Shown: in pieces, positions 35,829 through 44,289 of the stretch
Layout: the number at the start of each line of letters is the position of its first letter
Position numbering within the stretch: the stretch's first letter is position 1
Source of the DNA: Candidatus Bathyarchaeota archaeon
GTDB taxonomy: Archaea; Thermoproteota; Bathyarchaeia; Bathyarchaeales; UBA233
DNA length: 64,000 bases
NCBI GenBank assembly: GCA_025057795.1
Contig: JANXEP010000068.1
Span: 148,153-212,152 of the forward strand
Direction: 5' to 3'
Notes under the pieces: model-generated
What the model saw: the letters and a program-made list of their open reading frames with translations, nothing else
Databases searched by the model: none
Told to the model about the DNA's origin: nothing
Made by a program: the position numbers and the translations under genes

Positions 35829-37562
35829 TTGAAAAAGAAAACCGTCCATGCGACCTTGACGGTTGCATTGTTAATTCTTTCCTTAAACCTTCTCAGCTTC
35901 AGATACGCCAAAGCAGAGGGGGCTGGCGGCGCATACACCATAGAGTGGGTTAGCCATAAAGTTGAGGTCTTATACAACGGCTACATTTTCATAAATGATA
36001 CCGTGAAGTTAAGCGGCGCGGTTCCCGCAGAATTTTATATGGGTTTTCCTTACCAGTATGGCTTTCATGTCCTCCAATGTATAGCCTATAACAATGTGGA
36101 TCCAAGTCAAAGATACACTGTAACATCCAACGTGCCTTTGGATGGTCGTTTGGGCTTTTACAGCGTCAAGGTTGAACTCTCTCAGCAAGATTCACCGCAG
36201 GTCTTCACGGTTGGGTTTGTACTTTCAAACAGCCTTCTAAGGCAGGACGACCAAAACGCAAGCTTTTTTACCCTTGATTTTCCAGCTTACCCAAGTCTTA
36301 CAAAAACTGCGCTCTCGTGTAACGCCTATATTGTTTTGCCTAAAGGCGCGGAGTACGTTAACGGCACAATAACTAGTTTTAATTATGCGGAAAATGTTGA
36401 ACTGCCTGCTTTCGCCTATGAACCAGCAAATGTGACTTTCAGACTGGCTGGAGAGGATATCCAATTGTTTGTGGTGGAAGGGTTGGAGCGTGAAATCCGC
36501 ATAGGCGGTGCCGGCGAAATAGAAGGGTCAGACCGATATTATATAAGGAGTTTATCAACTAGAGACATCGCCTCCGTTAATGTTGTTTTACCACTTAACG
36601 CTTCTGCCGTAACGGCTGAGGATGAGTTTGGAAGGAAAGCCAAAACGTCGCCGTCTTTGGTTGACGCCGAAACAAACCGCTACAAAATAAGCTTGGTTTT
36701 GCCCGTGGAAAGCGGCAGAGCCACAATTTTCTTTGTAAAATACACCTTGCCCAAAGAGGTTTACATGAAGTCCGACGGATCAGGCGTAGAGTTTGCTTTA
36801 CCAGCATTTAAAAACATGGACTATTACGTGGAAAAAGCCTCCATAACGTTTATTTTGCCTGAAGGCGCAAGAGTCACAACAGTTAGCCACAACCATTCTG
36901 CCCCCATAACATTTGACTTGACAAGAGACGTTTTCCACGAGAAGGCGGCTTTAAGCGTGCGGGGAATATTTTCCTTAGAAGGCTTCACCGTGAAAATCGC
37001 ATACCAGTATAACCCTCTATGGCTGTCTTTCCGTCCCACGTTGTGGGTTTGGACGGTGGCGGTTCTCGGATGCGTCATTATCGCTTTGGTGAAAAGGCCT
37101 AAGGTGCCGGTATCTGTTGCTTTGCCCGTTCCCACGGTAGCGGTGAGGCTTACCCCAGAGATGGTTAAATCCTTCGTAGACTCTTACGAGGAGAAGAGGA
37201 AAATAATTTCGGAGATAAAGACCCTTGAGGCTGGAGTGCGCCGCGGCAGAATTCCAAGGCGAAGGTACAAGGTGCAGAGGAAATCCTTAGAAGTCCGCCT
37301 CAATAGTTTGTCCAGAACCTTGGACGATTTGAAGCAAAAATTGCGGGCGGCTGGCGGTCGATACGCCGACCTGATGAACCAGCTTGATAGGGCTGAGGCT
37401 GAAATTGACGATGCTGAAGCAAACATGAGAAGTATTGAAGCCCGCCATAGCAAGGGGGAGCTTTCCCTTGAGGCTTACCGCAAACTTTTAGGCGAGTACG
37501 AACACAAGAAGGAAAGCGCTGAAGCAAAAATAAGCGGAATCCTTGTGAGACTCCGTGAATAA
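35829..37562 (+). CDS. Membrane-anchored surface protein with cytoplasmic coiled coil
   Basis: A 577-residue protein with a signal peptide (KKKTVHATLTVALLILSLNL, cleaved near YAKAEG), a large extracellular beta-rich region (about 35-400), one membrane helix (LWVWTVAVLGCVIIAL, about 404-420) and a long cytoplasmic coiled coil (SYEEKRKIISEIKTLEAGV to the end). The outside region may be two related beta domains. Function is unknown; the layout resembles a sensor or a surface-to-cytoskeleton linker. TTG 35829 follows GGAGG by seven bases; GTG 35811 is less likely. Confidence 0.75.
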   Translation: MKKKTVHATLTVALLILSLNLLSFRYAKAEGAGGAYTIEWVSHKVEVLYNGYIFINDTVKLSGAVPAEFYMGFPYQYGFHVLQCIAYNNVDPSQRYTVTSNVPLDGRLGFYSVKVELSQQDSPQVFTVGFVLSNSLLRQDDQNASFFTLDFPAYPSLTKTALSCNAYIVLPKGAEYVNGTITSFNYAENVELPAFAYEPANVTFRLAGEDIQLFVVEGLEREIRIGGAGEIEGSDRYYIRSLSTRDIASVNVVLPLNASAVTAEDEFGRKAKTSPSLVDAETNRYKISLVLPVESGRATIFFVKYTLPKEVYMKSDGSGVEFALPAFKNMDYYVEKASITFILPEGARVTTVSHNHSAPITFDLTRDVFHEKAALSVRGIFSLEGFTVKIAYQYNPLWLSFRPTLWVWTVAVLGCVIIALVKRPKVPVSVALPVPTVAVRLTPEMVKSFVDSYEEKRKIISEIKTLEAGVRRGRIPRRRYKVQRKSLEVRLNSLSRTLDDLKQKLRAAGGRYADLMNQLDRAEAEIDDAEANMRSIEARHSKGELSLEAYRKLLGEYEHKKESAEAKISGILVRLRE

Positions 37563-37635
37563 TTGCAAAGGCAAACCTAAAGATTTTTATTTTACAATTC
37601 TTCTTGAAGGAAATCTGTTAAGGGAGGAACAATAC

Positions 37636-37818
37636 ATGGTGAAGATAGTGGTTGACAACCACAAGTGCACCGGATGCGGCACATGTGTGGACACGTGTCC
37701 CGTAGGAGTTTACGAGCTAAAAGAAAACAAATCCGTCCCAGTAAAGGTTGAAGAATGCCTCGTGTGTAGAGCATGCGAAGCTCAATGCCCAGAAGGCGCC
37801 ATCCAAGTTATCGAGTAA
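37636..37818 (+). CDS. 2[4Fe-4S] ferredoxin
   Basis: A 60-residue ferredoxin with two cluster motifs: CTGCGTCVDTCP and CLVCRACEAQCP. It is an electron carrier, probably for oxidoreductases elsewhere. ATG 37636 follows GGAGGAAC; an upstream in-frame extension to 37555 lacks family similarity. Confidence 0.95.
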   Translation: MVKIVVDNHKCTGCGTCVDTCPVGVYELKENKSVPVKVEECLVCRACEAQCPEGAIQVIE

Positions 37819-37866
37819 CCCTCCAAATTTTTATATCCTAAAAGCCCCTTTTCCAAAACGCCTAAT

Positions 37867-39318
37867 TCATCCAGCTGGGAAAACTTTTGAAAAAATTTTC
37901 TGAACGTACTCGTTCAACGGCAAACTCTCGCGTTTCGCAAGCCTCTCCAAGGTTTTGCTTACTCCAGTGGCATACTGTACAGCCTTTTTCGGCCTGTTTG
38001 TTATCTGGGGTGGCAGCCCAAATTTTTGAGCGGTTTTCCTTAACACAACCTTTCGCAGCATGTCGTTTTTTAGGCATATTTTCAGCCTTAAAGGCAGACT
38101 TAAGGCGAATTCAGCCAACTGATATGTTGCGAAGGGCAGGCGAAGTTCTACATTGTGGAAGTTGCACAGCTTAAAGTCTCTCTCGAAGTTGGTTTCATAC
38201 AATTTTAGAACGTCGCTTTGCATGGCTTTATGCGCGCTTCTCCCACCAAGGCGCAAATAGGTGTCGACGTACCGCTTATAACCGCCGAAAAGCTCGTCTG
38301 CACCTTGCCCCGCTAGCAGAACCCTAAACCCCAGCTCGGCGGTTTTCTCCGCAGCCCAATAAACAGGTATCCCTATGCTTGCCTTAACCGCGTCGGCGCA
38401 CTCCACAGTCCACAAAACTTTTGGGAGGGTTTCCTCCACATCTCTTTCGCTGTAGGTGTAAACGTGGAGGGGAAGGTTAAGCATTTCAGCAGCCTCTTCT
38501 GCATGCTTTGTTTCCCGTTGATTTTCTAGGCTTACATGAACTAGATGCACTCTAACACCAGCCCTTTCAGCCAGCCAAGCGGTTAGGCTGCTGTCAAGTC
38601 CGCCGGAAAAGGCTACGGCAACCTCCCCCAGCCCTGAAACCTTTTCTAAGGCGGACTGCCCAAGGAGCCCCTGCAGCTTTTCAACAGCCTCTCTCATGCC
38701 GACGCGGCGTACACGATGCCTTTTTAGGGGCTTAACAGGCTTTATTTCGAAGCCCTTTCGCCTTATTAGGGCTATGTGCCCCGGCGGAAAGGACTGTGCC
38801 TCCCTTATCCCAACCTTCCAAAGGATTTTGCGTTCAGAAGCCACGGCGCATAAATGCTCGTTTTCGCCGTAGTAGAGGGGGTGTAAGCCCAAAGGGTCTC
38901 TGCCTACAACAAGCCCTTCAGGCTTGGCTATGGCGAAGGCAAAGCATCCGTCCACTTCCCCAAAAAAGGTTTCAGCCCTTAACATTTCAGCGCCCTCAAG
39001 CATGCCGACGATGGAGTCTAGGCTTAGGAGGCTTGAACGCTTGTAGGCTCTTCCCTCAAAGACTAGGGCGGCGTTTTCCAGCATGACCGGCTGGGGCTTG
39101 TCGTGGGCTAAAATCTTCGAGAATACATGCCCGACCAGCGCTGGCGACTTAAACTCTTGAAGCTGAAGCTGCTCCAATGAGGCTTTTATCTCCAAGCGGG
39201 TTGACGATGCGAGGCCGAAGGTTTCGGCGCCTCTGGCGGCTAGGGCTTTAAGCATGGCTTCTGCAGTTTTTGCGGCGGGTTCCCCCCTTCGGTTTAAAAC
39301 CGCTATCAACACCTTCAT
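37867..39318 (-). CDS. Asparagine synthetase B-like protein lacking the glutaminase cysteine
   Basis: A 483-residue protein of the class II amidotransferase/asparagine synthase family. The C-terminal synthase domain has the pyrophosphate loop VAFSGGLDSSL (about 236-246) and LLAGQGADELFGGYKRY, both intact. The N-terminal domain aligns with the glutaminase fold (VVGRDPLGLHPLYYG, CAVASERKIL) but starts MKVLIAV, so the catalytic Cys2 is absent. It may use free ammonia, or adenylate another carboxylate. Asparagine production is therefore only one possibility. Confidence 0.82.
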   Translation of the reverse strand: MKVLIAVLNRRGEPAAKTAEAMLKALAARGAETFGLASSTRLEIKASLEQLQLQEFKSPALVGHVFSKILAHDKPQPVMLENAALVFEGRAYKRSSLLSLDSIVGMLEGAEMLRAETFFGEVDGCFAFAIAKPEGLVVGRDPLGLHPLYYGENEHLCAVASERKILWKVGIREAQSFPPGHIALIRRKGFEIKPVKPLKRHRVRRVGMREAVEKLQGLLGQSALEKVSGLGEVAVAFSGGLDSSLTAWLAERAGVRVHLVHVSLENQRETKHAEEAAEMLNLPLHVYTYSERDVEETLPKVLWTVECADAVKASIGIPVYWAAEKTAELGFRVLLAGQGADELFGGYKRYVDTYLRLGGRSAHKAMQSDVLKLYETNFERDFKLCNFHNVELRLPFATYQLAEFALSLPLRLKICLKNDMLRKVVLRKTAQKFGLPPQITNRPKKAVQYATGVSKTLERLAKRESLPLNEYVQKIFSKVFPAG

Positions 39319-39373
39319 GGCTTAAACTTTCGCAGACTCCTTTGAGTCTGAAGCGTTAAGCCCATCGCATGGA

Positions 39374-39931
39374 CTACTTTATGAAGCTAATTACGTCCCT
39401 TCTCCTAGGTTTTGCTTCAGGCTCTTCGTCCTTATATCCTAAAGCGATTGTGCATATGTGCTCGTATCCTTCAGGAACCCCTAACTCGTCCTTCAATTTC
39501 CTGCCTTTTTCCGATGCGAAAATTAGCTCTGTGGATGTCATGATGTGGGAGCCTAAACCCAGAGATTCAGCTGCCAGCAGAATATTTTCAGCGGCCAGCG
39601 CGCAGTCAACTTCGACGAAACGGGCTGTTTTATCTCCAGTAACCAAAACAACGGTTGGGGCGCCGCCGAAGGGGTCAAAACTTGGGTCTTTAGCTCTGCT
39701 TGCAAAAAATTCTATGCCTGAATTAAGCATGTTCTCCTTCATTATGTTGACCATTTCATCAAGCACGTTTCGGTTTTGGATAACGGTGAAATACCACCTT
39801 TGCTGATTTCTAGCGTTTGGCGCATGCACGGCGCATTCCATTATTTCCTGAAGTTCAGAATCGGGTATCTGTGCATGCTTGAACTTTCTGATGCTTCTCC
39901 TACTCTTGATAACCCTAATTGTTTCGTTCAT
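39374..39931 (-). CDS. Nitroreductase-family FMN oxidoreductase
   Basis: A 185-residue FMN-dependent nitroreductase fold: IKSRRSIRKFKHAQIPDSEL at the start, AVHAPNARNQQRWYFTVI, and AAENILLAAESLGLGSHIM. Such enzymes reduce nitro compounds, quinones or flavin; the physiological substrate is not evident. It lies about 55 bases from the asparagine-synthase-like gene on the same strand and could share its transcript. Confidence 0.9.
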   Translation of the reverse strand: MNETIRVIKSRRSIRKFKHAQIPDSELQEIMECAVHAPNARNQQRWYFTVIQNRNVLDEMVNIMKENMLNSGIEFFASRAKDPSFDPFGGAPTVVLVTGDKTARFVEVDCALAAENILLAAESLGLGSHIMTSTELIFASEKGRKLKDELGVPEGYEHICTIALGYKDEEPEAKPRRRDVISFIK

Positions 39932-40085
39932 AACGAACCCCGCAATCTCCTCTGTGAAGTCTCGCCTAATATATGCCTTTTGAACCTTTACCTTCAGACT
40001 TCAACCGAAGGCGTATTATGAGGGCGGAAGCAAAAGGGAGCAACAGGTTTAAAGATTAAAATGAACAGCTTTTATTTGACGCGTA

Positions 40086-41459
40086 ATGAAAAAGGGGGTT
40101 GATTGCCGGATGGAGAAAATGAACAAAATATTTCTTGTCGCCATTTTCGTCCAGCTTATAATAATTGGTTTTTTGGCAACGTTCCTCCTCTACACTCTTT
40201 CTAAACAGAGAAGTTTTCCAGCAGCATCTGCGCGATTTATAGTTTGGCGTGAAGGCCCTTATTACTATGCTGCAGATGATTCGGGAATTCGGTTCAGCGG
40301 AACAAACGCCAGCTGGGTTATCCAGTCAGCCATAAACTCTCTAACTGAGGGGAGAACGTGGAAGGAAAAAATCTTTTTGAAGGGCGACTTTGTCATCTTC
40401 AACACCATTATTGTCAAATCCTACACTATTCTAGAGTTTCAAGGCAAAGTAACCGTCGGCGACTACGCCAACATAGATGCAGCTATAAAATCTGAAGGGT
40501 TTGACGAGTTAGCTGGCACCGACTCCACGGGCGGAGTTACGGACGTTGAGATTTTGGGGTTGGTGCTTGATGGAAACAAAGCCAAACAGACAAGGGGTTT
40601 CGGATTAAAACTTTATGGAAAGCGAATAACCCTAAAAGACGTCACCGTCTACAATTTTAAGGAGGACGGCTTGTGGACTGAGTGGAGCACCAGCCCGGCT
40701 GTAGGCAGTCCAGACGAGGCTATGGAGGGAATTTTCTCAAACGTGCGCTTATGCTTTAATGATGGCAGAGGCTGGCGGATGCTTGGACCCCATGACAGCT
40801 ATTTGACGGACATTCTGCTCTACTGCAATGGGCTTGTGGGTTTCGCATGTTGGGGAGGGGGCTCATGTCAAGGAACAAACCTGCATGCCTACGGGAACGG
40901 GGAGGCAGGCTTCTACATAGACGCCCAAGTCACATTCACGAACATCGTGTCTGAAAGCAACCATCAAAGCGGCGTCATAGTCTTACACAACGATGTCTAT
41001 TTGGACGGCGTTTTCTTTGGGAACGGCCATTATGGAATCGAAATGGGTGATGAAACGCGCTCCCCAGCCGGATGCTATATTCGAGGGAAAACTTTGGGGC
41101 ATCCCGCGGACAAAGCGGGACTGCGTTTGGTGAACGGCCGAATAAACCGCTACGAACTCCACATGTGGGAGGACACCACCATAGCAGGGATGTTAAATCC
41201 CGACGACACTTACATGATTATTAACACTAAGAATGGGCAGAAAAGCCGAAACAGCGGAACCGCTACGATATCTGCTGGAAGCACAAGCGTAACCTTGGTG
41301 CATTCGCTTGTTAGTGTCCCAAGAACTGTTGTTGTAACGGGAAGAAGCGAGGCTGCCGCTGGCGTTTATGTAAGCTTTAGAAATGCAACCCACATAACCA
41401 TAGCATTAACCCATGCGGTTCCAGTGGATGTAGAAGTGGACTGGAACGCGGAAGTTTAG
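40086..41459 (+). CDS. Membrane-anchored right-handed beta-helix protein
   Basis: A 457-residue protein with an N-terminal membrane anchor (MNKIFLVAIFVQLIIIGFLA) followed by a parallel beta-helix of pectate-lyase type (VTDVEILGLVLDGNKAKQTRG, LKLYGKRITLKDVTVYNF, DILLYCNGLVGFACWGGG). The C-terminal 70 residues (GTATISAGSTSVTLVHSLVS, PRTVVVTGR) are like the caps of phage tail spikes and fibres. It may bind or cut extracellular polysaccharide. ATG 40110 (MEKMNKIF), after GGGGG, is an alternative start. Confidence 0.75.
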   Translation: MKKGVDCRMEKMNKIFLVAIFVQLIIIGFLATFLLYTLSKQRSFPAASARFIVWREGPYYYAADDSGIRFSGTNASWVIQSAINSLTEGRTWKEKIFLKGDFVIFNTIIVKSYTILEFQGKVTVGDYANIDAAIKSEGFDELAGTDSTGGVTDVEILGLVLDGNKAKQTRGFGLKLYGKRITLKDVTVYNFKEDGLWTEWSTSPAVGSPDEAMEGIFSNVRLCFNDGRGWRMLGPHDSYLTDILLYCNGLVGFACWGGGSCQGTNLHAYGNGEAGFYIDAQVTFTNIVSESNHQSGVIVLHNDVYLDGVFFGNGHYGIEMGDETRSPAGCYIRGKTLGHPADKAGLRLVNGRINRYELHMWEDTTIAGMLNPDDTYMIINTKNGQKSRNSGTATISAGSTSVTLVHSLVSVPRTVVVTGRSEAAAGVYVSFRNATHITIALTHAVPVDVEVDWNAEV

Positions 41460-41581
41460 AAAAATATATTTTAGACGCGTTTTTAAGCGTTGTGTTGAGA
41501 AAGCTGAAGGTTGGCAGATTTTACGTGGTGGTGAATGCAGAGATTTAAGGAAAAGTTTTTAATTTTGCGTTAAGGTGGTTT

Positions 41582-42775
41582 TTGGACATGTGGCGGGTAG
41601 GGTTCTTCTTCCATGAGATGGCCTTTGGGCTGCTTTCTGTTTTTCTTCCACTGTACGTTGTTAGTATTGGCGGTTCTTTGCTTGACGTAGGATTGATGGC
41701 CTCCGCCGCCACGCTTGTGGCTATTCCTGCATCCTTTTTCTGGGGATATATATGCGACAAAACAGGGAAATGCAAGCGTTACATTCTAATCTCGTTTCTT
41801 GCGTCATCAGCCCTGCTGTATCTTTTCACGCTTGCAAGGGGCATAGGCTTGTTTATTGTTCTTTACGTGATTATGGCCGTTTTCCACATTGCCCATGAGC
41901 CCCCTAAAAACGTGCTGATAGCCGAGCTTTACTCTCGTGAGGAGTGGGAGGAATCCTTCGCCTCCTATGAGGGATTTACCGAAATAGGCTGGCTTATAGG
42001 GCTGGCTTTGGGGTTGTTTGTCTCCTTTCTGGGCTTCAACTCAACAACAACATTGCTTATATGCAGCGGATTAAACTTCTCAGCCTTTGCCGCCTCCCTG
42101 TTCTTGGTTACGGATCCACCGCTGATTTTTGAGCGGGGACTGGTGCGCATAGAGCGAAGCATAGATTTTGCCTGCAGAGGCATAGCGGTGGCCTCAAAGG
42201 TTTTGGACGGGCTGCATGTTTCCGAAAGCCTAGAAGGGGAAAACGTTGCGCTTTTCTGCGGAGGCCTAGCGCTTTTCGCGTTTGCCACAAGCACGCTGTT
42301 CACGCCGTTACCGATATTTTTAGTTCAAAACTTACGCTTAGAAGTAAGCACCGTCTACGCCATCTACGTTTTAAACTCCACCGCAGCGGCGATAGGCTAT
42401 TTTCTGGCGGGTAAAAGGCTTGAACTGTATGAAGAGAAAATGCGTCTGCAGAGGATTGTCGTATTCAGAAGCATCCTAGCCTTCCTCTTATCCGTATTTG
42501 CCACCACCAGCGTTCAAACGGCAGCCGTTTTTGCTCTGGTCTTAACCTTAATGGGTTTCGCATACGCCCTATACCATATTTACGCCATTTCCCTTTCAAT
42601 GGAGCTTATTCCGGCGGGGAAGGCGGGATTATTTGACGCCCTACTAGGCTTGGGCAGCGCCGCTGGAGCCTATCTAGGCCCACTTGTTGCCCAAACTTTT
42701 GGTTTCATGTACGCGTTTATTTTGTCCGGGGCAACTTTCTTCTCGGCGTATGTTTCTTTCAAGGCTTCCTTTTGA
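41582..42775 (+). CDS. Major facilitator superfamily transporter
   Basis: A 397-residue membrane protein with about 12 helices. Between helices 2 and 3 is the MFS loop GYICDKTGKCKR. HIAHEPPKNVLIAELYSREE and YALYHIYAISLSMELIPAGKAGLFDALLGLG are in family positions. The substrate is unknown. It starts at TTG 41582 or ATG 41588. A second MFS gene of similar size lies at 46573-47778. Confidence 0.85.
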   Translation: MDMWRVGFFFHEMAFGLLSVFLPLYVVSIGGSLLDVGLMASAATLVAIPASFFWGYICDKTGKCKRYILISFLASSALLYLFTLARGIGLFIVLYVIMAVFHIAHEPPKNVLIAELYSREEWEESFASYEGFTEIGWLIGLALGLFVSFLGFNSTTTLLICSGLNFSAFAASLFLVTDPPLIFERGLVRIERSIDFACRGIAVASKVLDGLHVSESLEGENVALFCGGLALFAFATSTLFTPLPIFLVQNLRLEVSTVYAIYVLNSTAAAIGYFLAGKRLELYEEKMRLQRIVVFRSILAFLLSVFATTSVQTAAVFALVLTLMGFAYALYHIYAISLSMELIPAGKAGLFDALLGLGSAAGAYLGPLVAQTFGFMYAFILSGATFFSAYVSFKASF

Positions 42776-42919
42776 AGGGCTTTGGAGGAGAGAAAATGCG
42801 CAGCAAGGGTTTAAAGCGGGAACCATGCACGTTTTGCCCAGTAAACTCGTGGCGCGCTGCTTTTAAGTGGAAAAGCATTAATCTTAATTGTTCTTTAACT
42901 TTCTGCGGAGGCTTTAGGC

Positions 42920-44287
42920 TTGCCCATACTTCCAATTGATACTGGACGTTACGGCACGTTGGAAATGCGCAGGATTTTCGAGGAGGAAAACCGTCTTCAG
43001 AAGATGTTGGATGTGGAGGCTGCCCTAGCTTGGGCGCATGCTGAGGTTGGCAACATACCCCGCGAAGACGCCGAGCGAATTATGGCTGCTGCTTCGCTGA
43101 AACACGTCAAGCTTAGCCGCGTGAAGGAAATTGAAAAAGAGATTAAACACGATGTTATGGCGCTTGTTAGGGCTCTAGCCGAAGCAAGCGGTCCAAGCGG
43201 CGCCTACGTCCACATGGGAGCAACAAGCTATGACATTGTGGACACGGCGAACGCGCTGCAGCTTAAAGAGGCGCTTGAGCTCATCGAGAAAAGGCTGAAC
43301 GTCCTTGAGGAGATTTTGATGGAGAAGGCTTTGCGTTACAAGGAGACTTTGATGATGGGCAGAACCCATGGACAACACGCGCTGCCGACAACCTTAGGCT
43401 TCAAGTTCGCTGTTTGGATGAGGGAAATCTCGCGGCACATTGAACGCCTCAGACAGTGCAAAGAACGCGTCTGCACCGGCAAAATGAGCGGCGCCGTCGG
43501 CACGCAAGCAGGTTTAGGCGAGAACGCCATGCACATTCAAGAACTCGTCATGGAAAAATTAAAGCTTAAACCCGCAGACATCTCCACACAGATTGTCCAA
43601 AGAGACCGCCACGCCGAGCTCATATGCCTCCTAGCCCTAATAGCCTCAAGCCTGGAAAACTTCGCCACAGAAATCCGCGAGCTTCAAAGGCCTGAAATAG
43701 GCGAGCTTGCAGAGCCCTTCGAAGCCGAAAAACAGGTGGGCAGCTCCACCATGCCCCACAAGCGGAACCCTGAAACCTGCGAAAGAATCTGCGGCCTAGC
43801 CCGGATAGTGCGAAGCCTTGTGGTTCCCGCCTTAGAGAACGTTGTGACTTGGCATGAGAGGGACTTAACCCAGTCTTCGGCGGAACGTTTCATTTTTCCA
43901 GAAGCATGCATCCTTGTGGATTATATGCTTTTCTTGACGGGTAACATTCTAGCAGGTTTGCACGTTGACGAGGAACGTATGCTTAAAAACGTGGAGATAA
44001 CCCAAGGCCGAGCCATGTCCGAAGCCGTCATGTTGGCTTTAACCCGAAAAGGGGTTAGCCGCCAAGAAGCCCACGAACTTCTGCGGAAGCTAGCAATTAA
44101 AAGCGAATCCGAAAAACGGCCCTTTAAACAGGTGCTTTTGGAAGACTCTCTAATACGCCGCCACCTAAGCGAAAGGGAGGTTGATGAGGCTTTGAACCCG
44201 CGGAACTATTTGGGCACAGCCATAAAGCAGGTGGAGCTTATGGTGGAGAAAACCAGGGAAGAGCGCAGAAGGAGGGGTGTCGCCTAA
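42920..44287 (+). CDS. purB: Adenylosuccinate lyase
   Basis: A 455-residue fumarase-superfamily enzyme of purine biosynthesis that releases fumarate from SAICAR and adenylosuccinate. The signature loop is SSTMPHKRNPETCERI; MGATSYDIVDTANALQ and GRTHGQHALPTTLGFKFA carry active-site residues. The TTG start follows GGAGG by eight bases. It converges on hel308, with three bases between stops. Confidence 0.96.
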   Translation: MPILPIDTGRYGTLEMRRIFEEENRLQKMLDVEAALAWAHAEVGNIPREDAERIMAAASLKHVKLSRVKEIEKEIKHDVMALVRALAEASGPSGAYVHMGATSYDIVDTANALQLKEALELIEKRLNVLEEILMEKALRYKETLMMGRTHGQHALPTTLGFKFAVWMREISRHIERLRQCKERVCTGKMSGAVGTQAGLGENAMHIQELVMEKLKLKPADISTQIVQRDRHAELICLLALIASSLENFATEIRELQRPEIGELAEPFEAEKQVGSSTMPHKRNPETCERICGLARIVRSLVVPALENVVTWHERDLTQSSAERFIFPEACILVDYMLFLTGNILAGLHVDEERMLKNVEITQGRAMSEAVMLALTRKGVSRQEAHELLRKLAIKSESEKRPFKQVLLEDSLIRRHLSEREVDEALNPRNYLGTAIKQVELMVEKTREERRRRGVA

Positions 44288-44289
44288 AT

